A stretch of DNA of 64,000 nt from positions 23,154-87,153 of the forward strand of contig NZ_MJLZ01000011.1 in NCBI RefSeq assembly GCF_003666245.1, given 5' to 3'. Below, piece after piece: positions 39,903 to 48,542 of this stretch. Origin of the DNA: Brenneria alni (GTDB lineage: Bacteria; Pseudomonadota; Gammaproteobacteria; Enterobacterales; Enterobacteriaceae). Positions within the stretch are counted from its first letter, which is position 1. Every line of letters begins with the position of its first letter. The position numbers and the translations under genes are program-made. Under the pieces are notes generated by a model. That model did not search any database and was not told the origin of the DNA. It was given only the letters and a program-made list of their open reading frames with translations.

Positions 39903-40766
39903 TTACTTTTTGCTCGGTCTAATGGTCAGGACTGCACCAGTAGACGCGGTAATAATAAAAATGAGCGCCACCCATTGGATGAAGGATAAATGTTCGCTGA
40001 GAAAGAGTATGCCGGAAATAGCGGCAATTGCAGGCTCCATACTCATTAGCGTACTAAATGTTCTGGTCGGCAAGCGAGTTAACGCGATCATATCGAGAGA
40101 ATAGGGCAGCGCTGTGGAAAGAATAGCCACGGCAATGCCGAGTGGTAATACAGTGGATGAAAATAACGTAGTACCGGAATAGATCAAACCGACAGGGCAA
40201 AATATCACCGCTGCAATGAATGAACCAATAGCAACTGTTCCAGGGCCATGATTAGCGCCTGCTTTTTGTCCGAAAAGAATATATAGCGCCCAAAACCCCC
40301 CTGCACCAAAGGCATACATTGCACCAGGTATATCGACATTGCTGATATTATGTCCAAGGGGTAATAGGAGCCACAATCCCAGAACAGCCAGAATAACCCA
40401 CAAAAAATCAATCACTTTTCGTGATGACAACATGGCGACTGCCAGTGGGCCGGTAAATTCAAGGGCAACGGAAATACCCAGCGGCACAGTGCGCAGTGAG
40501 AGGTAAAATAAAAAATTCATTCCCCCCAGCGTGATGCCATAAATTATCAGCGGTAAGCGGTTGCTGCCAAAACGCATACGCCACGGTTTAAAAATGATAC
40601 AGAGGATTAACGTACCAATGCCCAGACGTAAAGCGGTCACGCCAGAGGCGCCGACCAGTGGAAACAGGCTCTTAGCTAGCGCAGCGCCGCTTTGAATCGA
40701 TATCATCGACACGATAATGAGCAACACGGGAAGTAACATTGATATACGTGGAGAAGATAAGGTCAT
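39903..40766 (-). CDS. rhtA: Threonine/homoserine exporter RhtA
   Basis: 287 aa EamA/DMT-family transporter with about ten membrane segments. Matches E. coli RhtA (295 aa) along the whole chain (SIQSGAALAKSLFPLVGASGVTALRLG, ILSTALPYSLDMIALTRLPTRTF). It exports threonine, homoserine and analogues. Gene order dps-rhtA-ompX is as in E. coli. Confidence 0.95.
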   Translation of the reverse strand: MTLSSPRISMLLPVLLIIVSMISIQSGAALAKSLFPLVGASGVTALRLGIGTLILCIIFKPWRMRFGSNRLPLIIYGITLGGMNFLFYLSLRTVPLGISVALEFTGPLAVAMLSSRKVIDFLWVILAVLGLWLLLPLGHNISNVDIPGAMYAFGAGGFWALYILFGQKAGANHGPGTVAIGSFIAAVIFCPVGLIYSGTTLFSSTVLPLGIAVAILSTALPYSLDMIALTRLPTRTFSTLMSMEPAIAAISGILFLSEHLSFIQWVALIFIITASTGAVLTIRPSKK

Positions 40767-41161
40767 TCTTTCGGCCTTAAATGAAATGAGAAAGAACGGC
40801 TGCTATCAAAGCCCAGTTCCACCAGGATGACCAATTGTAAAGGATTTGTCCCGTTTTCGCTTACTTTTATTGACTTTTATTTACGTTATATTGAGTTGAT
40901 TTATATCTCGTCTAAATAGCTTGTGTGCAAACTGAACAGAGAATTAAGAATTTTCTGTTTTATAGGTTTTTTTTGAATTAATTTTTATTCGTGCTGTCTG
41001 CTGATAAAAGTTAATGTAATTAGTAAAATGGCGTCATTTGAAAATGTTTGTTACATCTAAAATGTAATTGATAAATATTTACCAGGCGGCAAGTTCACTC
41101 TTTTTTTGTTATATTTATGGCGTTAGGTATCTTTCCATAAGATGAATTCGAGGCTGTATAT
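40767..41161. promoter_or_regulatory. Divergent region between rhtA and ompX
   Basis: 395 bp, A+T-rich, no gene. It must hold the rhtA promoter and the ompX promoter and leader. No specific site could be assigned. Confidence 0.4.
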
Positions 41162-41677
41162 ATGAAAAAAATCGCGTGTCTTTCAGCACTGGCTTGTGTA
41201 TTAGCCGTTAGCGCAGGTTCCGCACTGGCTGGTCAAAGTACTGTATCGGCAGGTTATGCCCAGGGTGATGCTCAGGGTGTGGCCAACAAAGTTAAAGGCT
41301 TTAACCTGAAATACCGTTATGAGTGGGATAACAGCCCGCTGGGTGCTATTGGTTCTTTCACTTATTTGGAAAAAACCGGTACTAACGACGGTTTCTACAA
41401 TAAAGGCCAATATATGGGGTTCACCGCAGGGCCAGCTTATCGTTTAACTGACTGGGCAAGCATTTACGGTGTGATTGGTTTTAGTCACGGAAAACTGACC
41501 AGTAATGCAACTAACGGTGCTGATAACAATCGTAACGACGATTATGGCTTCACTTATGGTGCTGGTCTGCAATTCAACCCGATCCAGGATGTTGCTCTGG
41601 ATGTGGGTTACGAACAAAGCCGTATTCGCAGTGTTGACGTAGGTACCTGGGCTGTTGGCGTGGGTTACCGTTTCTAA
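41162..41677 (+). CDS. ompX: Outer membrane protein OmpX
   Basis: 171 aa with signal peptide (cleavage after SALA-23) and an eight-stranded barrel of the Ail/OmpX family ending in the outer-membrane signature VGVGYRF. Loops are acidic and Asn/Gly-rich. OmpX/Ail proteins influence adhesion and surface properties. Same size as E. coli OmpX. Confidence 0.96.
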   Translation: MKKIACLSALACVLAVSAGSALAGQSTVSAGYAQGDAQGVANKVKGFNLKYRYEWDNSPLGAIGSFTYLEKTGTNDGFYNKGQYMGFTAGPAYRLTDWASIYGVIGFSHGKLTSNATNGADNNRNDDYGFTYGAGLQFNPIQDVALDVGYEQSRIRSVDVGTWAVGVGYRF

Positions 41678-41729
41678 TTTAGTGCGTGAGGTATTATCCC
41701 TCAAGTCTGGTTATTGGTTTTGTTAATGA

Positions 41730-41756
41730 AATCCGCCTTTAGAGGCGGATTTTTAT
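41730..41756 (+). terminator. Rho-independent terminator of ompX
   Basis: AATCCGCC (41730-41737), loop TTTAGA, GGCGGATT (41744-41751), then TTTAT. Confidence 0.85.
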
Positions 41757-42190
41757 GATGGACTTCCAGCCGAACAATGCTGGGGATGATAGCGCCAAAG
41801 CCAGCGTCCGCTTACCATTCGGCGGTAGAAAATCACACTGCGGAAAATCCAGTCAAAGAACATCCCCATCCACACGCCAATAACACCAAACCCAAGCATA
41901 ACGCCAAGAATATATCCGGCAATAATACGACATCCCCACATTCCCGCCACCGCCACCCACATGGTGTAGCTGGCGTCTTTTGCGCCTTTCAACCCGGCTG
42001 GCAGCACCCATGATGCCGCCCAGAAAGGCGTAAAGAGTGCATTGAGCCAAATGAGGTGTTTAACCACTGCAATGACTTCTGGCTCATTGGTGTAGAACGA
42101 TGCCAAAAATTCCGCGCTGGGGATGGATAGTACGGCAAGGAAGCATAAACCAATGTTTGAAAGCCAGAAAATGTAATTTCTTTTAATGCA
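41753..42190 (-). pseudogene. MATE efflux transporter, 3' fragment
   Basis: About 145 codons from a MATE family gene: RNYIFWLSNIGLCFLAVL, SIPSAEFLASFYTNEPEVI, then LIWLNALFTPFWAASWVLPAG and GVWMGMFFDWIFRSVIFY. It resembles the C-terminal third of E. coli YeeO-type proteins. Its N-terminal two thirds are missing; the fragment is joined out of frame to the first codons of relE. An internal ATG at 42106 could start a 117-aa protein, but it would not be a functional transporter. Confidence 0.85.
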
Positions 42191-42219
42191 TGTTCGTCAA
42201 AATCCAGAAAATACGACAT
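42178..42219 (-). pseudogene. relE: relE toxin remnant (first 14 codons)
   Basis: The frame overlapping the relB stop (TAATG) reads MSYFLDFDEHALKE, the exact N-terminus of RelE (E. coli MAYFLDFDERALKE). After that the sequence switches to the MATE fragment, so the mRNA-cleaving toxin is destroyed. The frame stays open to 41989 as an out-of-frame fusion of 76 residues without toxin features. Confidence 0.85.
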
Positions 42220-42458
42220 TAAAGATCATCCAACGTCACACGTACTGGCTTGGGATTGCGAAGGCGTTCACGGACAATTTCAACCAATTCAGCATCTTCA
42301 TCACTAAGTAACGTCTGTTTAAAAGGAAGGCGTTCATTTTCAGCAATGTATTCCAGTGTAAGGCGCAATGCTTCAGAAGGTGTCACTCCCAATTTTTCGA
42401 GCGCTGCGTAGGAACGTGTTTTAAGATCATCATCGATACGGAGATTAATGCTACCCAT
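42219..42458 (-). CDS. relB: RelB antitoxin (orphan)
   Basis: 79 aa, nearly identical to E. coli RelB: MGSINLRIDDDLKTRSY with the ribbon-helix-helix N-terminus, TPSEALRL, and the toxin-binding C-terminus RLRNPKPVRVTLDDL. ATG 42458 is preferred to GTG 42461. RelB neutralises RelE and represses its own operon; here its toxin gene is cut to 14 codons, so RelB has no partner at this locus. It could act on RelE-like toxins elsewhere. Confidence 0.9.
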   Translation of the reverse strand: MGSINLRIDDDLKTRSYAALEKLGVTPSEALRLTLEYIAENERLPFKQTLLSDEDAELVEIVRERLRNPKPVRVTLDDL

Positions 42459-42638
42459 CACTTTTACCTTTGTAGTTACGTTTGTCTTTACGTAGTGTCG
42501 CGCTTTTTTTATTTAGTTGCAAGGGAAGAGAGCATCCTTGCTTATAATAGGAAAAGGCAACTAGGGGCTATCCGGTGTACGCTAGGCCACACCGTCCACG
42601 GTCAGTAGAGTCAGGTCACATTGTAGTCCCTCCGGTTT

Positions 42639-42960
42639 TTAGTACCACCGCCAATGAGGATCTCCGGCCAGTTTTTGCCGCGCATAGATAACGGGTGGCA
42701 TATCACCCAGTGAGCTATGCCGACGTTCTTCGTTATATTCTGCACGCCAGTCTTCTGTTAGCACGCGGACTTCTGACAGTATTCTGAACAGATACATATC
42801 GAGTATTTCTGTTCGTAGCGTTTTGTTAAATCGCTCAATACATCCGTTCTGCATCGGCTTGCCTGGCTGAATAAAATCGAGTATCACGCCGTGCAATTCT
42901 GCCCATTCGGCTAAAGCAGCGGCAGTGAGTTCTGGCCCATTGTTGCCGCGTATAAATGCC
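42639..42960 (-). pseudogene. IS3-family transposase (OrfB) 3' fragment
   Basis: About 107 codons of the C-terminal DDE transposase: FIRGNNGPELTAAALAEWAE, FIQPGKPMQNGCIERFNKT (catalytic Glu), EYNEERRHSSLGDMPPV. The catalytic Asp of the usual SDNGPE is changed (GNNGPE). The 5' part and OrfA are absent. The fragment joins directly to the truncated integrase at about 42961, so it is a remnant of an insertion followed by deletion. Confidence 0.88.
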
Positions 42961-43818
42961 GGACAGCGGAATAACATGCTCACGGCGCATCTTCATGCGG
43001 CCGGCGGGGATCGTCCAGGTTTTCTCTGTGAGATTTATTTCGCTCCAGCGGGTTTCTGCGGCTTCGGCGGGGCGGGTAACAGTCAGTAGCTGCCATTCAA
43101 TCAATAAACGGGTCTGTAACTCAATGCTGGCGACCGATAGCGTTTTCATCAAGCCAGGTAATGCCTCTGGCCGGATGGTCGGCATATGGGTTTTAACCGG
43201 TGTCTGAAACGCTTTGCGGATCTTGGCGGCGGGGTTGGCGGGAATCAGCCCGGAGTTAACCGCGTAACCCATTACCTCGTTAATTCGCTGGCTTACCCGT
43301 TTGACGGTTTCCAGTTTGCCGCTGGCCTGTATCGGCTCCAGCGCGGTGATGAAGTGACGAGCGGTAAGCTGGGTAATAGGTGAGGTTCCAATGAACGGGA
43401 ACACGTATTTTTCCAGCGAACGCCAGATATCTTTAATGGTGTTCTCGGCCAGAGGTTGAGATTTTTTCACTTCGTACCAGTCGGCGGAAACTTTGGCGAA
43501 CGTGTTCAGGTTGATGGCTTGCTCTTGTTCGCGCTGCTGTTGCTGGTGGAATTGCGGATCAATACTTTTTTCTAAGAGCGTTTTGGCTGCTTCCCGCATT
43601 TGCCTGGCATCAGCCAAAGAGATTGCCGGATAGCTGCCAAATGTCAGCGTAGTGCGTTTTTTGGTTTGTGGATGGTAATAGCGAAAACGCCATGTCTTTG
43701 TGCCGGAAGGTTTGACGAACAATAGCAGACCGCCACCATCATGCAGTGACAATTCTTTGTCTAGTGCTTTAGCGGCTTTGACTTCCGTATTGGTGAGGGG
43801 CTTTGCCTGGATTGCCAT
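42961..43818 (-). pseudogene. P4-type tyrosine integrase, C-terminally truncated
   Basis: 286 native residues. The N-terminal arm-binding DUF4102 domain (LTNTEVKAAK, LHDGGGLLLFVKPSG, TKTWRFRYYHP), the core-binding domain and the start of the catalytic domain are present, including the first catalytic Arg (R249 in TVTRPAEAAETRW) and RREHVIPLS. It stops before the HxLR box and the nucleophilic Tyr, where IS3 transposase sequence begins. It lies beside tRNA-Pro(GGG), its likely integration target. Confidence 0.9.
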
Positions 43819-43827
43819 GATCGTTAC

Positions 43828-43884
43828 CTTTGGGACTACGGTTTTATGGGACTACGTTGATTTAGTCCCAAATGTAGTCCCAAA
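43828..43884. repeat. Four GGGACTA/TAGTCCC repeats before the integrase (putative arm sites)
   Basis: GGGACTACG occurs twice (from 43832 and 43847) and TAGTCCCAAA twice in inverted orientation (from 43863 and 43876). A further TGTAGTCCC lies at 42622-42630 past the IS3 fragment. Repeats of this type next to P4-type integrase genes are plausible arm-type binding sites. Confidence 0.5.
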
Positions 43885-43925
43885 CTTTCCGGCTGTAAAC
43901 GGGATATCCCGATAGATAACAGGCA

Positions 43926-43960
43926 ACAAAAAACCCGCAAACTCAGTGAGAATGCGGGTT
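43926..43960 (-). terminator. Terminator of tRNA-Pro transcript
   Basis: Minus strand: AACCCGCA (43960-43953), loop, TGCGGGTT (43939-43932), followed by a T run ending at 43928. It lies 46 bp past the tRNA 3' end. Confidence 0.85.
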
Positions 43961-44005
43961 TCTGTGGGGTTTCCGGTAGTAAACGATACTTACCGAATAT
44001 GTATT

Positions 44006-44082
44006 TGGTCGGCACGAGAGGATTTGAACCTCCGACCCCCGACACCCCATGACGGTGCGCTACCAGGCTGCGCTACGTGCCG
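44006..44082 (-). tRNA. proL: tRNA-Pro (anticodon GGG)
   Basis: The minus strand reads CGGCACGTAGCGCAGCCTGG to GTGCCG with encoded CCA, 77 nt, with anticodon GGG in the loop CATGGGGTG and T-arm GGTTCAAATCC. It matches E. coli proL, which also lies next to yejM. It is the probable attachment site of the island whose integrase remnant lies downstream. Confidence 0.97.
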
Positions 44083-44160
44083 ATGCTGTGGGCGCTTATA
44101 CTACCTTTTCCTGACCTTATTGCAATAGCCAGATGAAACGACTGCTTTAGATTTAGGCAG

Positions 44161-45924
44161 TTAGTTGGCAATAAAGCGTCTTTCATTGGTTAGCACTTGT
44201 AAGAGCAGGGCAAGCTGGGGTTTTTCATTACTCAGCTTACGGCCATCCCGATCATAGGCGCGATAGCTGCCGTTATTTTCCAGCATGATGATTTGCTCAG
44301 GCGTGGTAATCATTAAATCGCCCCCAGTGCCATTCGCCAGCCAGTTATTACGTCGCTGGGCTGAGAACAGGTCCTCTCCCTGGGAATAATCATCTGCTGC
44401 GTTTTTCACGTGCAGTAAACGTTGCATCAGGGTGGTCATAACATCTTTGTTATCTGTCATTTTAGTAATCGTTTGTGCTGGCGTACCCGGCCAGTGAACG
44501 ATGAGCGGGATTTGCCATTGTGAGCGATGGAAAACCTTTGCTTTATCACTTTTGCTGAGATTTTTTTGCATGGAAGTAATAATAACGACGGTTTTATCCA
44601 GCACGTTTTTTTCTTGTAATGTACTGATAATGCGCTCGATCTGTTGATCGACATGTTGACTGTTAGCATTGTCACGCCGGGATTGTTCTGCCACGGAAAG
44701 TTTTCCTGTTTCCCCGTTTTGTGAGGTTGTGTTCAGCTCAATATAAGAGAACCAGGGGGCGGTGTTGCTATCGTGATTCAGCCATTGTTGCCATTGCGCC
44801 GTAATTGCTTCGTCACTCTGTTCTTGTGGTGCCGGGAGCGAGAAGTCAGACAGCAATGCCTGACGGTAAAGCGAATTATTAAAACCGGTGGTGGAGAATA
44901 GCCCAAGCTGATAACCCTGCTGACTTAATGCGGTCATTAGGGCTGATGGTTTACGGGCACTCAGGATACCGTCCATGTACGTTGTCGAGATCCCGTAGAA
45001 AAGATTAAATAGCCCGCCATTTGGCTGTATGCCTGAATCGTAATGATCGCTAAAGCGAATATTCTGCTCGGCAAAGCGCGCCAGGTTTGGCATGTTGCTC
45101 TGGATACTATCAGTTTGGGCATTATCTATCACAATCACCAGTAGGTTATATCCACTGCCGCCATCGCGAAATACGATGTCATTCAGAGGATATTCCACCG
45201 TCATCGCTTCAGGATCCCCCTGTTGCGACAGGCGACGCTGATACTCTTGGGCATCAAGCAAGCCATGTTTTTCCAGAAAACGACGTGCTGTCATGGGGTA
45301 AGACAGTGGCAGATTGGCTCGCTGCATGGTAATGGGGCGGTAGAAATTCGCATCCGCCCAGATGTACATCAGATGTGAGGCGAAGAAAGCCGAAATAAAA
45401 ACACCGGCTAAAGGTTTACCAAAATTGCGACGGCTGAGGCTGCGCAACTTTTGCCAGCACCAGGTTCCAAACAGCATTTCCACCATAAAAATAAGTGGAA
45501 TGCCGATAAACATGAGCTGCCAGTCGCGAACAAGTTCGCTTTGGTCAGGGTTTGTTACTAACTGCCAGACGGTGGTGTTAAGGTGAAGGTGAAAACGTGT
45601 GAAAACCTCAATGTCGACCAGAAGCAGCGTAAGACCTGCCGTCGCCAGTGCAGCGGAAAGAAAGCGCATCAGGCGCTGGGACATGACAATAAATGTCAGC
45701 GGGAAGATAACCAGCAGATAAGCAGCAAATCCGATGAAACTGAAGTGCCCAAGCCAACTTACCAACGCATAAATGCGGCCAAACAGAGAGGAAGGCCAGT
45801 CGACAACAAACAGATAGCGGCTACCCAGCCCCAGACTGAGCAAAATATTAAACAATGCGAACCAGTGTCCCCAACTGATCATCTGGGAAACTTTTTCACG
45901 GTAGCGCTGACGGTTGGTTACCAT
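44161..45924 (-). CDS. yejM: YejM/PbgA, inner-membrane protein controlling LPS synthesis
   Basis: 587 aa: five N-terminal membrane segments (about 20-190) and a periplasmic alkaline-phosphatase/sulfatase-like domain (VIVIDNAQTDSIQSNMPNLARFAEQ, NALYGIS-like segment LFNLFYGIST). In E. coli YejM senses LPS and restrains LapB-FtsH degradation of LpxC; the enzymatic site is considered inactive. Same length as the E. coli protein (586). Lies 14 bp after yejL. Confidence 0.95.
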   Translation of the reverse strand: MVTNRQRYREKVSQMISWGHWFALFNILLSLGLGSRYLFVVDWPSSLFGRIYALVSWLGHFSFIGFAAYLLVIFPLTFIVMSQRLMRFLSAALATAGLTLLLVDIEVFTRFHLHLNTTVWQLVTNPDQSELVRDWQLMFIGIPLIFMVEMLFGTWCWQKLRSLSRRNFGKPLAGVFISAFFASHLMYIWADANFYRPITMQRANLPLSYPMTARRFLEKHGLLDAQEYQRRLSQQGDPEAMTVEYPLNDIVFRDGGSGYNLLVIVIDNAQTDSIQSNMPNLARFAEQNIRFSDHYDSGIQPNGGLFNLFYGISTTYMDGILSARKPSALMTALSQQGYQLGLFSTTGFNNSLYRQALLSDFSLPAPQEQSDEAITAQWQQWLNHDSNTAPWFSYIELNTTSQNGETGKLSVAEQSRRDNANSQHVDQQIERIISTLQEKNVLDKTVVIITSMQKNLSKSDKAKVFHRSQWQIPLIVHWPGTPAQTITKMTDNKDVMTTLMQRLLHVKNAADDYSQGEDLFSAQRRNNWLANGTGGDLMITTPEQIIMLENNGSYRAYDRDGRKLSNEKPQLALLLQVLTNERRFIAN

Positions 45925-45938
45925 AAGTTGGTCAAAAA

Positions 45939-46169
45939 TTAGTGAGCTTTATCTGTTTTTTTAATTGAAGCCTGCAATGCTTCAGCGAAAGAACGAGCCA
46001 GAGCCTGACGTTGAGCAGGAGCGATACTGGTATTAATCAGGTTGGTCACCATATTACCCAGTACCATTAAAGCAAGATCGGTTGGAGCATGGTGTTTTTC
46101 CAGAACATTGACCAGCTCGGAGAGCAGTTGTTCAACGTGTTCGTCACTGTAACGGGATGATTGTGGCAT
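45939..46169 (-). CDS. yejL: YejL, DUF1414 small protein
   Basis: 76 aa, matching E. coli YejL (75 aa): [48 protein letters not shown]. Helical, cytoplasmic, of unknown function. It forms a pair with yejM and is divergent from yejK. Confidence 0.92.
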   Translation of the reverse strand: MPQSSRYSDEHVEQLLSELVNVLEKHHAPTDLALMVLGNMVTNLINTSIAPAQRQALARSFAEALQASIKKTDKAH

Positions 46170-46345
46170 AAAATGGCGTTTCTCAAGCTGTTAAAGTCGG
46201 ATATCTTACCGTATAGGCACATCCTTTTCCGCACTTTTATCATTTTACACCGGTTGTGTGTTTGCAACAGGTGAAGTACGGCTTTTTGGTTGCAGGTATA
46301 GTGGTTCGGTGTTTGAATACGCTCCTTGCCAAAGGAGAGTTTATC

Positions 46346-47356
46346 ATGAGTCTGGATATCGGCCAGATTGCCCTGCATCAGCTGATTAAACGCGACGAGC
46401 AAACGCTGGAAATGGTGTTGCGTGATTCATTGTTGTCAACCAATACAACAGTGGAAGAAATGATGGCTGAATTGCATCGCGTCTATAGTGCCAAGAGTAA
46501 AGCTTACGGCTTGTTTAATGAGCAAAGTGAACTGGCGGATGCGCTCAGGGCCTGCCGTAAAGGGGACGAGGGTTTTCTGGAATTCACGCGTGCGGCCACA
46601 GGGCGCTTGCGTGACGAACTGGCCAAATACCCTTTTGCCGAAGGTGGCATTGTTCTGTTTTGTCAGTATCGTTATCTGGCCGTTGAATATTTGCTGATTG
46701 CGGTGCTCAATAGCTGCAACAGTATGCGGGTCAACGAGCAACTTGATATCAGTAGTACGCATTATCTGGACATCAATCATGCAGACATTGTCGCACGCAT
46801 TGATTTGACCGAATGGGAAACCAACCCAGAGTCAACACGTTATCTGACTTTTCTAAAAGGGCGGGTAGGACGTAAAGTCTCTGACTTTTTCATGGATTTC
46901 CTGGCCGCTTCTGAAGGCTTGGACACCAAAGCGCAAAACCGTGGCCTGCTGAAAGCCGTGGATGAGTACTGCGCTGATGCGCAACTGGATAAAAACGAAC
47001 GTCAGAACTATCGTCAGCAGGTCTACAGCTACTGTAATGAACAGTTGCAGTCCGGTGAGGAAATTGAGCTGGCGGCGTTGTCTCAGGACTTGCCCTCATT
47101 GGGTGAGAAAACGTTCCAGCAATTTTCAACTGAGCAGGGATATGAACTGGAAGAGAGTTTCCCTGCCGATCGCAGTACTCTACGGCAATTAACAAAATTT
47201 GCCGGCAGCGGTGGTGGTATCAGTTTGAATTTCGATGCGTTATTGCTAGGTGAACGTATTTTCTGGGATCCGGCAACGGATACGTTAACCATAAAAGGGA
47301 CGCCACCTAATCTGCGCGATCAATTACAGCGCCGTTTAACAGGTGGTAATCAATAA
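46346..47356 (+). CDS. yejK: Nucleoid-associated protein YejK (NdpA)
   Basis: 336 aa. Start at ATG 46346 ([19 protein letters not shown]) after AAAGGAGA; the frame is open 90 bp further up without family match. The C-terminal [39 protein letters not shown] region is highly conserved with E. coli YejK, found in isolated nucleoids and linked to topoisomerase function. Divergent from yejL. Confidence 0.95.
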   Translation: MSLDIGQIALHQLIKRDEQTLEMVLRDSLLSTNTTVEEMMAELHRVYSAKSKAYGLFNEQSELADALRACRKGDEGFLEFTRAATGRLRDELAKYPFAEGGIVLFCQYRYLAVEYLLIAVLNSCNSMRVNEQLDISSTHYLDINHADIVARIDLTEWETNPESTRYLTFLKGRVGRKVSDFFMDFLAASEGLDTKAQNRGLLKAVDEYCADAQLDKNERQNYRQQVYSYCNEQLQSGEEIELAALSQDLPSLGEKTFQQFSTEQGYELEESFPADRSTLRQLTKFAGSGGGISLNFDALLLGERIFWDPATDTLTIKGTPPNLRDQLQRRLTGGNQ

Positions 47357-47437
47357 CATTCTTGATGTACGGGTCGCCGTTGGCGGTCCCAAACGGCAAT
47401 CCTGCCATTTTGTCGAATGCTGACGACGTCCCATCAC

Positions 47438-47487
47438 ATATAAAAGCAAACGCCCTTAGCTTTCGCTAAGGGCGTTTGCTTTTATAT
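47438..47487. terminator. Perfect 23-bp stem, bidirectional terminator between yejK and tRNA-Ser
   Basis: Arms 47438-47460 and 47465-47487 are perfect inverted repeats with a TTTC tetraloop; core GCCCTTAGC/GCTAAGGGC, outer ends A/T-rich (AAAAGC and GCTTTT) so either strand gives a T run. The right arm ends at the base complementary to the last A of the tRNA CCA end. Confidence 0.85.
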
Positions 47488-47576
47488 GGCGGTGAGGGAG
47501 GGATTCGAACCCTCGATACGTTTTCACGTATACACACTTTCCAGGCGTGCTCCTTCAGCCTCTCGGACACCTCACC
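47487..47576 (-). tRNA. tRNA-Ser (anticodon GGA)
   Basis: Minus strand GGTGAGGTGTCCGAGAGGC to CCTCACCGCCA, 90 nt with encoded CCA; long variable arm, anticodon GGA in CTGGAAAGT, T-arm GGTTCGAATCC. It corresponds to the E. coli serW/serX type. Confidence 0.97.
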
Positions 47577-47751
47577 GGGGGTTGCCGCATAGGTGGCAAC
47601 GGGGCGCTACTATAGGGAGTCACTTTACTTCGGTCAAGCAGTATTTGATGGTTTCAGCTTATCTGGTTAAGCATTGAACGCTGGAAGGATAAAGGTGTCT
47701 TGGATAAGCGATATTTATGCTTTTGTCGTGTAAATCAATAAACGAGTGGTC

Positions 47752-47781
47752 AAAAAAACCACAGATCACAACGACCTGTGG
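47752..47781 (-). terminator. Terminator after the RpiB-like pseudogene
   Basis: Minus strand: CCACAG (47781-47776), 11-nt loop, CTGTGG (47764-47759), then seven T (47758-47752). Confidence 0.8.
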
Positions 47782-47800
47782 CACCTTTTTTTGTTGAGCC

Positions 47801-48292
47801 TTAGGGGAGCTGGCTTCTGATGTAGCTAGTTAGTACTTCATCTTTGCTGTTGGCAAAAAAATATTCCTGAAATTTAGCACCACTGATAGCACCTTTCAGC
47901 AGTCCCTGATCGATACTCTTCAGGATAGTGATCAAATCTTTGTAGGCAACCGCTTTGACTGTATCCAAAATCTTTTTGTTGCGCTGCTCTGGAATAACGC
48001 GATCGTGCGGATAATCCTGACCACCTTCGCATTCGAACAGTTTTTCGAAGATATATTGCAGATTTAACTCCGCACCACAGCCAGTGACGACGTAATCAGC
48101 CGCACCGGAATTCAGCAGAATAGCCGCCAGAATACCATTCTGTACATAAGTCAGCGGGGCGGTATCTTAAGCAGAATATTGACCGTAGTTGAAAACAGTG
48201 TGGCCCATAGGCTCAACAACTTTAGTCAAGGTAGCGGCAATCAGCTCGTTCTTGCCAGCCTGGCTGTTTTCGTTAATCAGAGCAATTTTCAT
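47801..48292 (-). pseudogene. RpiB/LacA/LacB-family sugar-phosphate isomerase, inactivated
   Basis: From ATG 48292 the frame reads MKIALINENSQAGKNELIAA, then GHTVFNYGQYSA and a TAA stop (48169-48167). The same frame continues DTAPLTYVQNGILAAILLN, VVTGCG, then AELNLQYIFEKLFE and ends ANSKDEVLTSYIRS. So there is a nonsense codon where the family has Glu, and a deletion of roughly 45 codons between VVTGCG and AELNLQ, which removes the conserved glycine-rich active-site stretch. The full family protein has about 210 residues. A terminator and an upstream AAAGGAACG ribosome site remain. Confidence 0.85.
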
Positions 48293-48542
48293 GTTCGTTC
48301 CTTTTTTTGATGGATATATTATTTTTTTAAAACTATATTTCAATTTATTGGATTCAGTATACTGTTTCCAAAATAAAGCGCAAATCGGCACAGTAAAAAG
48401 GCAGCACAACAACTGGCACGTGATGAAAAATCTCCCCCAGACTTTTCATTGATATACATAACCTGACAAAAAAATGTCTCCCAAGTTTTACTATGAAGAG
48501 GCTGACATTAATGTCTGTAACGCTATTTGCTTGAGGTGGAAA

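Noticed and set aside
41989..42219. 76-residue RelE-MATE frame as a new protein
   Set aside because: Only the first 14 codons are RelE; the rest is MATE DNA read out of frame. Treated as a pseudogene joint.
43836..44045. 69-codon frame overlapping tRNA-Pro
   Set aside because: Runs through the tRNA gene and its terminator; tRNA-derived peptide, not a gene.
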